Below are positions 13,201 through 24,585 of a DNA stretch of 64,000 nucleotides, in pieces. A program made the translations under genes and the position numbers. The stretch comes from Fasciolopsis buskii (lineage: Eukaryota > Platyhelminthes > Trematoda > Plagiorchiida > Fasciolidae), in assembly GCA_008360955.1 (NCBI GenBank), contig LUCM01010140.1:126685-190684 (forward strand), given 5' to 3'. The notes under the pieces were generated by a model. That model had not been told where the DNA came from, made no database searches, and saw only the letters and a program-made list of their open reading frames with translations. Each line of letters opens with the position of its first letter. Within the stretch, counting starts at the first letter, position 1.

Positions 13201-16200
13201 AGTGTTATGTCAGTCAATTTAAAAACGTCTAGTGGTCGCAGGGTTTGCGGCAAGCCTGTGATCTCATTCCAACTAAACCGTATTCGTTTTGTATTTTTCT
13301 TCTGTGTTTATCCCAGTGAAGAGCCTGTGATTGAAGATTAGTGTCGGCAATGCTTCTATACTAGAATGAGGAGAAAAAAGCGAAACCAATGTTCATCTTA
13401 GTAAACCACCCAAGCTCTTGTGCCAGAAACGAAAAAACAATTTTAATGACAGTTTGGTTTTCTATATAATATTAATTTCCACCAAGGAATGGTAACGGTA
13501 TCAAAAATTCCTGGACAGATTGCAAATACGTGTCACAAATTCCAGGGGGAAGCCACGAGGCTGACGAAATCGGGTTTTGAAAATACTATTTGCACGTTTT
13601 CTGACTCTGCGATTTCGAATTTTATAGTCAAACTATCAGAAGCAGAAAATAGACAATTATAAAACCGGCGGTTAAAACCGTGGCAACCAATGTGGAAAAA
13701 ATGATGTCCTTCAAAAAGATCAACTAATAGCTAGGTTACATCCACCGCACTTGGCTGAACGAATTTTGCATGTACAACTCATGCCTATTATTTGGATCAT
13801 AGACGACTATTCAAAGAGCCGAATTAAATGACACGAATTGTCCTAGACAGAAAACAATTTCAAAACTTTAAAGAACGTTCCATGTGAATAACCTGTGTAA
13901 ATGGAAACTGGACCAATCTCGATTGCTTCCAGGTTAATTAGCCATTCCTTGTTCACCTTCAGTTCAGTTCCAATTCTCCTGAGAATCTGAGGTTGCTCAT
14001 TTGCCATGGCTCCACACAAGCCAAAATTAATCAAACTGCAAATGGATCGGACTGATGCGAAAATAACTAGTTTTATATCAAACAGATTCTATTTGATTAT
14101 GTCCCACAAATTAAAGGAACCACCACAGTCTCATGTTCGACTTAGAATCATGAATGATGTGAGTGAAAACCCGTTTTTCTAATAGATCAAGACAGTACGA
14201 ATACACACAGCACAACTGATTTCGCTGTGAACCAGTCGTTCAGAGTCGAAAAATACATGGACATAATGAATTAGAAATAAAGAGTTGAACAGTTGAAAAT
14301 TATCTGCTTTATAGCGGGAAGAAAACTAATGAAAACCTCCCAATTACTGAGAAGTGAGGTTGATTAGTGACGGTTTGTCATTCACGTTAATCATTGGCAA
14401 TCTAGATGCTTTTGTGCATAAAATTTGACACGACCAAATTCAAATCTATTGAAGAACACGTTAGAATTCCATCCTGGATCCGAAAAAAACAAAATCAAAC
14501 AAAAATGCACACAACTGGTAAAAACAATTTACCACTTTGTCATGATCATTTTGCACCTAATTACTTTTGTACTATGGTTAACGACCTCCAACGAATTACA
14601 TACAGGAATTTCTCTGTGATAGAAGGGATATTTTGAAACAATATAGATTTGTGAGTGTGTGGGAAACCCATGGAATCATTAGAAAAGGTGATATCTCGAC
14701 AACAAATGAACAAGTGTACGGAAGAAGCTTCCTCAACACTGGTTGCTTTCAGAATGTCCTACTGCCTGTTCTGTGTGAACCCGAGAAAACGTTTCGCAGA
14801 TATCGTGTTCTTGGCCTTTACATGAACACCAAGTGGTATAGCCGTATGGGAAAAGGTCAACTTTCCCAGTCTTGTCAAGTACGTGCCACTAACAAAATAC
14901 CACGAACGAACGTGGTCCTAATATATTTAGCTACCACGGCCTAGAATTTCCCCTACGATTTTGCAAGTTTTGAGTTTTATTAGCATGGGAAGCCATAGTG
15001 GCCAAAACCCTGTGAAATATTCGGTGCAGCCTGTCTCGGTCGTCTTCACACATTACCAGAGATTGCTTCTACTTTTAGATATTTTGTACAACTTCCTTTT
15101 ATTACTGCTTCTAGAATTGCCTACGTTTTACTGGTCATCTGCTGCTTGTACCATTTTGTGCTTTGATGAATCCGTCGAATAACTTATTCCTGGTGCTCCA
15201 TTAATCGATGTCGAACGCGCCACTTTCATGGGACGAAAACACCACATATCTAATACTTTGCCCTCTGGGCATTTATTTATCACTATGCCATCTGGATAGT
15301 GTCTCCGCATGACCGGTTTCCTATGTTATACACGGGACGCAACGGGGCGTCTCTTTCACTAGCCTACTGGGCGTATAATTTACGTTTTCTATCTGTACTA
15401 CAGGGGCAACCTCAAAGATTACTGACAACTATACGTGTTAATACCTTTCAAATTAGGCCAAAAAATGATCATCTCTGTCATAATAAGTTTTCCTTGGTAT
15501 GTTTACTATAACTGGAATGCATGCAAATGTCTCTATAATAGGCTTAATGTTCGGGTGTTAGGTTATTGAACTCTCACATGATCCCTGCTGGTTTGAACGG
15601 AGGTGCAAATAGAAATAGAAAGTTTACAATTCAGTTTGGTCGACCGCAGACCTATATCGCTACTGATAAATTATAAAAGACATACTTTTAATGAAAGGTG
15701 AATTACAGACTTAATTGCTATTTTTATCAATGGGTTATCCTTTGTACGTTTCATTTCCACGTAAGACAATATCGATACCGGATTACAAAATTTCAGATCA
15801 TGATTAATTTTCAGGTTTGACTAAAGAGGTATATCTAAATTCACACAAAAGTACGAACATAAATAAGCTGTCAGATGAACTCGAATGGAGATGGCAATCA
15901 ATCGATCATTCACTTATAGGTCAATGTGTAAAAAAGCCTATTACAAACTCCTTGACACTAAGGTTGACGAAATACCCCTGTTTTGAAATTTCAAAGAGGT
16001 ATATATTCAATAAACATGTCCTGAGTGGAACTGATAGGCAGTCTGACTCATGTAAAAATATTTACCAAAGAATCTTCACCATGAACTGTGTGATTCTGTT
16101 TATATAGTCTGCATCCGGTGCATTAGTGAAATTCATGGAAATATCGTGCAGCTACTTCACTTCTGCGGTGATTGACAATCAGTGCACATCCGTGGCCTCT

Positions 16201-19200
16201 AAACTAGGAGTTTAACTGAAGAAAAATGTCGCTGATTCAAATGATTTAGCCAATAAGCATATTAAGTTTACCCCCAACTGCCTATGAAAGATGAAACCAC
16301 AGGATATTATACCATTTCGTTGCTAGTTTACAAGAGTCACTAGTCGTTGTTCCGAATGGCCGACGCCTGTAAAAGTAGGCCACATGTGCTGAGGGTCCAA
16401 TAGGCCGATCAGAGCCATTCCTGTCTGTAGGTCAGCCAAACAGCACGAAGGACGAATGGGTAATTAATCAGTGTTGCGCGAATTATCACTCCGAGAGACT
16501 ACAGCTAACCTGTTTTTAGTCACTGGATTGGCCTTGCCAATCACTTTTCAGTGGATGCTAACTGCAGAGTTGAACAGGATCCGGAAGAAGTTTCAATTAG
16601 TCTTCAGTTGTTCTGATATGGCGGAGAATAAAGAATCAACTAAAATACTATGAGAAGTGACTGACGAGGCTAATCCAGTGACAAAACCGGGTTAGTTGCT
16701 GTGTCCTGGACTGGTGGTTCATACAACACTGGACGTCAATCTAGCCAATTTAAGTCCTACACTGGTATTCGTAGTAGATCAAAAGTGAAGCATCTGTCTC
16801 GCAAGCGGAAGGCCACCACTGCGATTCCGGCCCTTGGCGTAGACTTTTGGACAAATACTGCATAAGTGAGCTTTCCATTCTACCTGACATCTGGCTCCTA
16901 CTGCCACATCATGACAACTAAAGATTAGGCAATTAAGTTCACGCCTCTTGGGATTTGAAACGTAGAGGAATCGGCAACTCTCCGTGAAAATCTACGAACG
17001 AGGTCTCGCTAGATAGTGTAACAAGTTAACAAACCTCATACTTTAGTGTGTTTGATATATGATTGCCCAAACATATGAAGCCTCCACCATCTTCTCAACT
17101 TGAACCAGGCCACATTTTTCAAACGTATGTTTAGTGGATTCAAAACTACTTTCCTGTTAAATGAAGTGTTAAGTGGTGCTTCAAGAACTGGTCGATTACA
17201 TCCTCCATTTAGTGCTGGAGTCTATTCATTTTTCTTGCCTACCACTTTCTACGGCAAGCATCTTAATTACCACTATTTTGCTGGGAGATTTAGTTGTGTG
17301 CTAAAGAAAACCTAGGTTATACTTTCTCCATTGGCATTTCAAAAGTTAATTTGTGCCATCTTACTGTGAATCGTCCCAGCTTGGTGTCTTATCAGTTAAA
17401 ATTCTGGGCAAATCTGTTGCAAATAAATTTGTTCACGTTTGGATTAAGATAAAATACCGTTATCCCAGCAGTTGGAAATTTTTTCATGATTATGGCTCTA
17501 GCGCTTGGGAATACGTTGACAGACCGTAAGGTACCAGCGCTATTACAACCAAGAAACATCTGGAATACCGGATTCGTATGTCGAACGGACTCCTATGGTA
17601 ATCGATGGATCCACAAATCTTAACCATCCCTTCAAGTTTATCAACTTACACGTATCAAACAGCATTCCTATGTGGTCATTTAGGTCTGAATATATTCCAC
17701 TTGGCTTAGCCTGGTGGTCGCTATTTTCTGGGGTTTGAGGTGCATCGTATATCCCATTTTATAAAGCTGAGTATGAATTACGGAAATAATAAATAAAAAA
17801 TCAAGATACCTCAGAAATTTACAAACTAGAAGCTACGCTCCATTCAGAAATGACTGAAGTAGTGAACTAGAGACCCCGTTGTCTCGGCGTCATACAAAAG
17901 AAAATCAGAGAAATAATGTTAGGCAATTCAGTTGGGTAAGCCAAAAAGCAGCTGACATTAAAAACTGAGCGCCATTTTGAAACCACTGTTCCTTCATTCT
18001 GGTGGTCAAGCTAGGGCTGCGCATTACGGTGACATAATTCATCAGTCAGTCTATGCCTCATTAATTAAGACGAATGAAAATTCCAAATGCCACCCACGTT
18101 TATTTCAGAACGGTAAGTAAAGCATTGAATTTACTTGACGTCTATTGGAATCAGCAACCTGGCCGAAGTAAACAAAAACGAATGCCCACTTATGTACGCA
18201 AATTTTATTGAACAGAAGAGGCAGCAATAAGTTTGAGTAGACCACAAGTGTCAATTTGCCGTTTCTGTGATTGGTGCACTTTCTCATCTTGCTTCGCGTG
18301 AAAATTCCATTATTTTGAAAAGTAATGTAATCGTTCGTAATCCTTGTGTTCATTTGTAATACTGGATGACTGGAACAAAGATTCAGTAACTTTTTGGTCG
18401 TCTTCGTAGAGTCTACCTGGCACAAAGCATGATAATCATGGGCATTAGCACCAAAGTCCACCCTTGGTAATTAGAACCGTGGCATTTCAACCACAAGACT
18501 ATGGACAATAAGCAATATCATTTTCGTACTTTCCTCTACGACTTTCTGGTAAGAAATAAGCCAAATATGCAAACATTAGAACTGCTGCGAAAATTGCTTG
18601 TGAGGGATCCCCGTTCATAGTTGACGACTTGCGAGTATTCCACTGAAATAAATTCACTGTGTGCCAGCGTAGATATTGTTCCAATATGGGACTGCTCGCA
18701 AATGTAAACCGTTTTGTTTACAAAGTGTTCTTTCCACCGTTCTACCGGTGCTCTGCGCCTCGCATTGTTGGTGCGATGTAAACAAGGGAAAGCAATGTGG
18801 TACTTTTCAGACAATCTCAGGAAACCGAGTTTTTCTGCCAGATGCGTTAAAAATGCCGTGCTAGTGCAATCCCGGTCTGTAATTAAGTTCGATGTCTGTG
18901 CTTCATGCACCTGCTTAAAATGCAGAGTGAGAAGACCCCTTATGCAATTAAAAAAACTGGGATTTGTGAAAATTGCTATAAATTTGTTGAAATTCGCAAC
19001 AATGTTGTTTACAAATTATTTTAAGTGCACCAAACCTGTGTTTAAATGTCATTGAAACTGTTGAAATCTTGTATTGTTCTGCTTCCGAATAGTGACAACT
19101 GGGGGTTTGGGAACTGGCTTCTTTATTTACAAGTATTTATGCGTAAATTCAACAGACTTTTACAAACTCAGTTGACTACAGCAGCTGCTCTGCGGTGGTT

Positions 19201-22200
19201 CTAAAAGTCATCTGGTCGCTTAAGTAAAATATAGCCTGGGTGGATGGTTTTGAGCCGTAACTTGCTGTGTTTCGGTTCCATAAATTAGTGCCCATTTTTA
19301 CAAGCAATAATTGCCATTTGGGGTATTAGAAGTGATTGCATTTTTTGCTTTTGCAAGGCATATTTTAAAAGATTTTCGTAGCACGACCATTCAACTTATT
19401 TCTCCTATTCCCCAGAATCCCGTTTTACATTTGCCTGCAACCAAGGGTGTCTTCCTTATTGGCAAAACTTGATGGGTTCCAACTACGGCATCAACGAGAT
19501 TAAAATCGTTTTTCCAAATCACTTTATTATAAATATTGACTTTCTATAGGGCTCCCAGTATTTAATCAGCCGGAGCTACCAATGAAGTTACAATGTCCAA
19601 AGTGACGGAATTACTCCTTATATGGTGCCATCAGAAAACACAGATGCGGTGAGGACCCGTGCCGTTTGGCTCAAAACTGCTGAACTACTGCCCGGTATTT
19701 TGAGGTACAGCAACTGCTCTGAAACTATGGCGCGTGGCTATTAATTCATCTTGCAGGGGATATCACATTTTTCACACAAACTAAATCTACAAAATCATGT
19801 GGTCTCCTAGTGGCGAATTCGGTGCTTTTTCATCGTTCTCACCAGAAAGTGTTCTGTTCCAAGAGTAAGCGTCTAATTAGGGTAGGGTAGGTAGATAGCT
19901 AAAATATTTTTTTCGGTCTTTCCTGTAAATCACTTCTTGTTTTATCTTAAATTCAGTTCTTCCGCAAGCAATGAACTAATCGATTCCGCTGGCACCCATG
20001 TCGGTCACATCCGCGCAGTCCAAACAGGATAGATCGACCCTTCATCACCAAAACGATGCTTGTTTACTGTGTATAACATTTTTCTTTGTCTCATAGTGGA
20101 AAGTCGGATTTTATTAAGGGGAAAACAGCCCAGGACTTTTAACGGTAACTAATTTGCAAATATTTTCCATTATAATCAGGGAAATGTTAAAGCTTCACTC
20201 ATGTGGGCGTGATTCATGCGGGCCCAATCACGATCTCTATTCATTGTATGGTTTATGCGCTACCAGTTTAGCTGTGATGTAACCTTGAGAGGATTTGTGC
20301 CATTTGCATATGCATAGGTGGTGCTGCATCTGCACCCAAATCACGTGGGCGCATGATATTCAAAATAGGTGTTCAATTTGATTGCCTACAGCCAGGTTTC
20401 CTCTTAACTTAGCTGGCCTCCATCAGATGAATTCCCGAGCATTCTTGTCAGGGTCATCTATCCTGTTTCGTGACCCGGCGCCCTGAGAGCTCCGGAATTC
20501 AATGGTTTTTGAATTAAATCAGAAACGAAGTTCATCAGACAACGCATACTTACTCAAAATTCTAAAGAAATTGTCCTTTTTCCATTTTACTTTCCATTCT
20601 CAGATGCGTGGTTTATTCTTTAATTCAATCCATCGATGCTGGGAAGCAGATAATCAGTTTCTTCCACCTGTACAATTCAAAATGTCTCTCCAGAATTTCA
20701 ATCTTAGCGGCAAACTGGACTGGCATTGACTTGCCACCTACCTGGACAAAAGTGAATGATAAGTTGATGAACTGACATTTCCTGTCAAAAGATCTAGGCT
20801 GATACACTTTATACAATACGTGTTTACGATTGATGAACTTCATCTGCAGCTGTCGTCCCGATGGGTGTCCCGTTTGCGTTGTGCAGATGGATCAGGTTTT
20901 TTTCGATATTTCGCATCTCAATTAAAACAAGACTCGGAGGATAGGTATTTGCAAGACGAGTGGTGGAAAATATAGACGTGGGCATTCACTGTTTGTTAGT
21001 GTTTGAACTCTTCTACATAAGTTTCAGACTAACCGGCGTAACTACCACGCAGCATGCTGACATTACCGGTTTTGAACGCAGACACCCCTGATATTTGAGT
21101 TCGTTCGCGATTCTGACTAGGAAGGAAAGAGATCTTCCAATGCTATGCGGAATGCATCACAAATCCTTTATTGTTCATTGAGGTGGAAATTTGAATAGGT
21201 TAACCAAGTGAGGATTGAAACGAATGACGATCGTAATAGGCCAAAATGCACAGCAGATAAAATGCCGGCTTTTGCAAGCTTTTGCTTGATTTTTAACTTT
21301 TGTCCACTCAGTTTAGCGAGAGATAGTCAGGTGTGAAATGCTGGCTATCGCTTTGTCTATGGCAAACTCCAAAATATTTTGTTCAAAGACAGAATAATTC
21401 CAGTCACGCATGGGGCTTTTCTTGAGGTAAAGACCGTCGGAGCGTATGCGCAATTCCGATACATTTTACAAACTGCAGGCAGCATGACCAGGATCAACGG
21501 AGGAAAAACCGTAATGGAAATGTGCAATTCCTTTCCACTGGCGATGTGTATCTTGGCGACCCGTCATATAAATGTTCACTCAGTTGGAACTCAGAGAGAG
21601 AGCCTGTTGTTTGTGTCTTTTTGCAAAGATGGCGGAATTGACCAAGCTGACACTTAAATAACCCAGCTTTTGTATGTGACGGTGAGCTTCATATAACGCG
21701 TTACTTTCGTTTGTGGGCCAAATATACGTACTTGAAAGGCGTCGTCATTATCCTACATCAAACGTCACAAGAGTTCTTCTAGTAGCCAGGATTCAAGTGA
21801 AAATTACGACTGGGACATGATAAGCCCAGAGAACTGAAGAATATTTACGCCCTTATGCACGTATAAGATGAACAATAAATAGATTGGTTTGACCGCATTT
21901 TCTAGATTCGAAACTCTTGATTATCCAATTTTTGAGTGCATTGTCCTTGTTAATGAGAAACAACTTGTTTAGCCAATTTAATAGTCATCCGGTGAGTAAC
22001 TGACTTTCCTCTGCCAGTGAATCATTTTTAAAGAGTAATTATTATAGTTCAAGTTGATAAATGAACGCTAATTTGACTGGTCTCCTTAAATGTTTCTGAA
22101 CAGTCTGATAAAACTGAACTTGTTTGATGTTAATTTGGCAAAAGAGCACACCTGATAAAAATGGCTAACTGACGTTTCCTACTTGTGGTCCACTGATTCA

Positions 22201-22493
22201 AAGATTTTCTAAAAATGCGTGTAATTTCGTTAGTAGGTCACGGGTATTCGATAGATCACGCAAGCCATTGTTCTACCATAACACCTGATTACTCATGGAA
22301 GGCTCTACGAACAAATGTCAACCCACCCCATAAAGACTTGAAAGTCGCATTCCAGTTGGCAAGCAATGCAACCATTTTCCGACCACAGTCTTCCTACAAG
22401 GAAGCACATAAATCCTCGTCATTCACTAAACCCATTGCCCGGTTTTCATCAGGGTTTGTTGAGGAGTGGGAAGACCAAAGATAAAACCAGCTA
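10296..22493. other. Long stretch with no recognisable gene
   Basis: I recognise no gene or mobile element here. Open frames are short and scattered over both strands. The longest pair, on the minus strand at 18105-18461 and 18536-18910 (118 and 124 codons), lie in different frames and show no domain I know. One weak exon candidate is listed separately at 13893-14007. The stretch may be intronic or intergenic. Confidence 0.55.
13893..14007 (-). CDS. Candidate first coding exon, unknown protein
   Basis: On the minus strand an ATG at 14007 sits in a favourable context (GCCATGG) and opens 38 codons plus one base (starting M-A-N-E-Q-P-Q-I-L-R). It ends at CACAG followed by GTTATT, a weak splice donor. 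The peptide is charged and helix-like, but I do not recognise a family. The frame continues past the donor for 16 more codons to a stop, so a chance ORF is equally possible. Confidence 0.15.
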
Positions 22494-23104
22494 ATGCGGA
22501 TGATTTTTCAAGCTATGTGGACTAAGGTGAGACCAGTAAAAAAACCCGGCTACGTTCAGTTGCCTCTCAAAGGTGACACCGAAGCGGGAATTATCCAAAG
22601 GAGACTGTCAAATTCAGTCAGTGGAACACTCTTTGCTGCACAGTTAAAAACTGTATTCACACCCAAACCGACCATGTGCTTCCAACTAAAGGACAGACTG
22701 CCAGATTCTGCAACCTCATTCCGTGTGTATTCATTCACCTGCTCCTGTGGGACCCGAATATTGGCCGCACGGCCAGGCGTTTGTCCGATCGCGTTCGTGA
22801 ACACCACCCGGCTTAGTTGAGCACAGGAACAATTAAGACAATTACTAGCGCGGTGTGTTCAAACCTTGTCAAGTCCAATCACTCAGTGAACGTGACAAGT
22901 GCTTTTCGCACCATCTACAAAGTTAGGAGGAGACAATCAAGAACTGTCAAGTGTCGCATCTTAAACCCAGCCGAGGCCCTATCTATCCGTTTATATAACC
23001 CCCCTCTATGGGCTCAGAAACAATTTGTCCAGACTCTTAAACTTCCCTGGCCCACTTGTCATTATCCGACAAGTGGTCTGCAACCTGATCGTGTGACAAA
23101 TTGA
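22494..23104 (+). pseudogene. PLE thumb and GIY-YIG endonuclease, broken
   Basis: The first frame (22494-22817) reads LPLKGDTEAGIIQRRL then LKDRLPDSATSF and V-Y-S-F-T-C-S-C-G, the approach to the GIY-YIG domain. Near 22755 a single-base shift moves the next motif, Y-I-G-R-T-A-R-R-L, into another frame; that frame then meets TAG at 22814-22816 where the copy near 52900 has Trp (HHPAWL). Reading resumes at 22817 through K-C-R-I-L-N-P-A-E-A, containing the expected catalytic Glu, and P-P-L-W-A-Q-K-Q-F-V, ending at TGA about 23102. A frameshift plus a nonsense codon show the gene is dead. In PLEs this endonuclease cuts the DNA target. Confidence 0.85.
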
Positions 23105-23227
23105 TCAATTACACATACACACAGACGCATTCTTAGAGTTGTGAACTGATGTGACTGCAAACCGACAATTTTCCTTGAACCATCTCCAGACCATATTTAA
23201 TGTCATGTATTGGCATGAATACGAATA
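22968..23227 (+). repeat. Direct repeat, PLE 3' end, copy 1 of 2
   Basis: These 260 bases align without any gap to 24303-24562 with 10 mismatches by my count (about 96% identity). The repeat covers the last coding part of the endonuclease and the 3' untranslated end. Direct repetition of PLE ends (so-called pseudo-LTRs, or tandem partial copies) is a known feature of the group; two separate insertions of one subfamily are the alternative. Confidence 0.9.
23052..23076. repeat. 9-bp hairpin in PLE end, also at 24387-24411
   Basis: CCACTTGTC, a 7-base loop (ATTATCC) and GACAAGTGG form a perfect stem-loop. It is identical in both copies of the 260-bp repeat, which carry mismatches elsewhere, so it may be under constraint or simply too young to have changed. 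Confidence 0.7.
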
Positions 23228-23794
23228 TGCATGTTTCTTCACAGTTGCTTATCCACTGAACAGTTGTGCACAGAGATGAAAAACTGCCTTGAGGTGTTTT
23301 GTCATTGTAATCTCAGAGAAACGGTGAGAAGGCCATCCTGGGAGAGATCGCTTTGCTGCAAACCTGAGTTTTTAATTCCTTTTTCCCATTTCTGAACATT
23401 TCAGGAACCACGTGAAGGATACTGGATACCGAAAAATAACGTTTACTCGCTGGAATTGTTTAAAACTAAGCAACCTCCCGAAAGGCGCCCTTATGGTTCC
23501 TTACCAAGGAGCCCATTAGGTGAGGCCTGGATCCAGTCATCACGTGCGTTAAGGTTGCGGAATGGTTGCACTGATATAGATACTATGGTCCATGAAGTCT
23601 CTTCGTCAAACACACAGTAAGTGTTTGAAAATAGTTTTATTTCGGTTTCCTTGCAAATCCTAGTTTCTGATTTGGTTCTATAAAATTATGCAGCCCAGAC
23701 ATACCTACATTATTGTTTATTTGGCTGAGGAGAGCACGTAACTTACGTGGTCTTCTCTTGGGAGTAAGATATCATCTGTATATTCTAAGTTAGA

Positions 23795-24130
23795 CAATTT
23801 ACTGTCCACATCAGTGAGAAAAGCAGCATTGATATTTGCTCAACCAGTAAATTATCTGACTTGAAATATGCACACGATGTTGTACTTCTGAGCGGAGACT
23901 CAAGTACGTTGTATGCTTTCTTCGATCGTCTAGACGATAGTGTTGGTAATTTGGAGATCCTTCCTCTCTTCAAGGTGTAAATTGCTGTTGGGGGACTGGA
24001 TTGGTTGGAAGCCGAACTTAGAATATATAGGAAGTTCGGTTGGCGTTTGCCAAGTCGAGACATCTGCGCGACATTTGACCATCAATCAAAATTCGCGGTT
24101 TCATTGTAGAATCAGGATTGGTCCTNTTAC
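23795..24130 (+). pseudogene. RTE-type LINE reverse transcriptase fragment
   Basis: One frame reads SKLSDLKYAHDVVLLS, which fits the catalytic YADD box of RTE-clade LINEs (SR2-like in flukes), with the first Asp replaced by His (23867-23878). It continues F-F-D-R-L-D-D-S-V-G. After a frameshift near 23960 a second frame reads C-K-L-L-L-G-D-W-I-G followed by K-P-N-L, a block characteristic of RTE elements, and then R-H-L-T-I-N-Q. Only about 330 bases survive, with no endonuclease or 5' part. It lies between two PLE copies. An ambiguous base (N) is at 24126. Confidence 0.75.
24126..24126. other. Ambiguous base N
   Basis: The only N I saw in the window. It falls inside the RTE fragment, between two near-identical PLE ends, a place where assembly collapse or mis-joining is plausible. 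Confidence 0.95.
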
Positions 24131-24302
24131 AAAGCCTAGTTCTGAATGATCGTGGAGAAACTCCTTTCCGACAGTAAAACCTATCGTCTTTTGCCCCCGT
24201 TTGTGTGAGCGTTGCCGTTCATCAAATTGATGGACATTGCCGTTTTATACTGATCAACTTTTAACCGTCCACTTTTCGTGGGACAAACGAATTCTTTGAA
24301 CA

Positions 24303-24585
24303 CAGCCGAAGCCGTATCTATCCGTTTGTGTAACCCCCCTCTATGCGCGCAGAAACAATTCGTCCAGACTCTTAAACTTCCCTGGCCCACTTGTCATTAT
24401 CCGACAAGTGGTCTGCAACCTGATCGTGTGACAAATTGATCAATTACACATACACACAGACGCATTCTTAGAGTTGTGAACTGATGTGACTGCAAACCGA
24501 CAATTTTCCTAGAACCATCTCCAGACCATATTTGATGTTATGTATTGGCATGAATACGAATAACTGAAAACGAGCTTATTCGCCA
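24303..24585 (+). mobile_element. Penelope-like element 3' end, copy 2
   Basis: This is the second copy of the 260-bp PLE end (24303-24562), extended by about 20 bases (AACTGAAAACGAGCTTATTC) that match the PLE terminus near 53313-53342 but are absent after copy 1. Copy 2 therefore looks like the more complete 3' terminus. Its coding part starts in the middle of the endonuclease C-terminus, at A-E-A, just at the conserved Glu, so it is severely 5'-truncated. About 170 bases upstream (24131-24302) are unassigned. Confidence 0.8.

Larger units (their letters stand above)
22494..23227 (+). mobile_element. 5'-truncated Penelope-like element, copy 1
   Basis: Penelope-like elements encode a reverse transcriptase followed by a GIY-YIG endonuclease. 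Only the end of the reverse transcriptase region (thumb), the endonuclease and the 3' end remain here. The sense strand is plus. The last 260 bases (22968-23227) recur at 24303-24562. A perfect 9-bp hairpin at 23052-23076 lies within the end of the reading frame. The upstream limit is set where recognisable coding starts; 22215-22484 is open but shows nothing I can assign. Confidence 0.8.

Noticed and set aside
18105..18910. Two adjacent minus-strand open frames (118 and 124 codons) as one gene
   Set aside because: They lie in different frames, with no splice-site pair that joins them and no recognisable domain.
22215..22484. 89-codon frame upstream of the PLE as more reverse transcriptase
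   Set aside because: I could not recognise any PLE reverse transcriptase motif in it.
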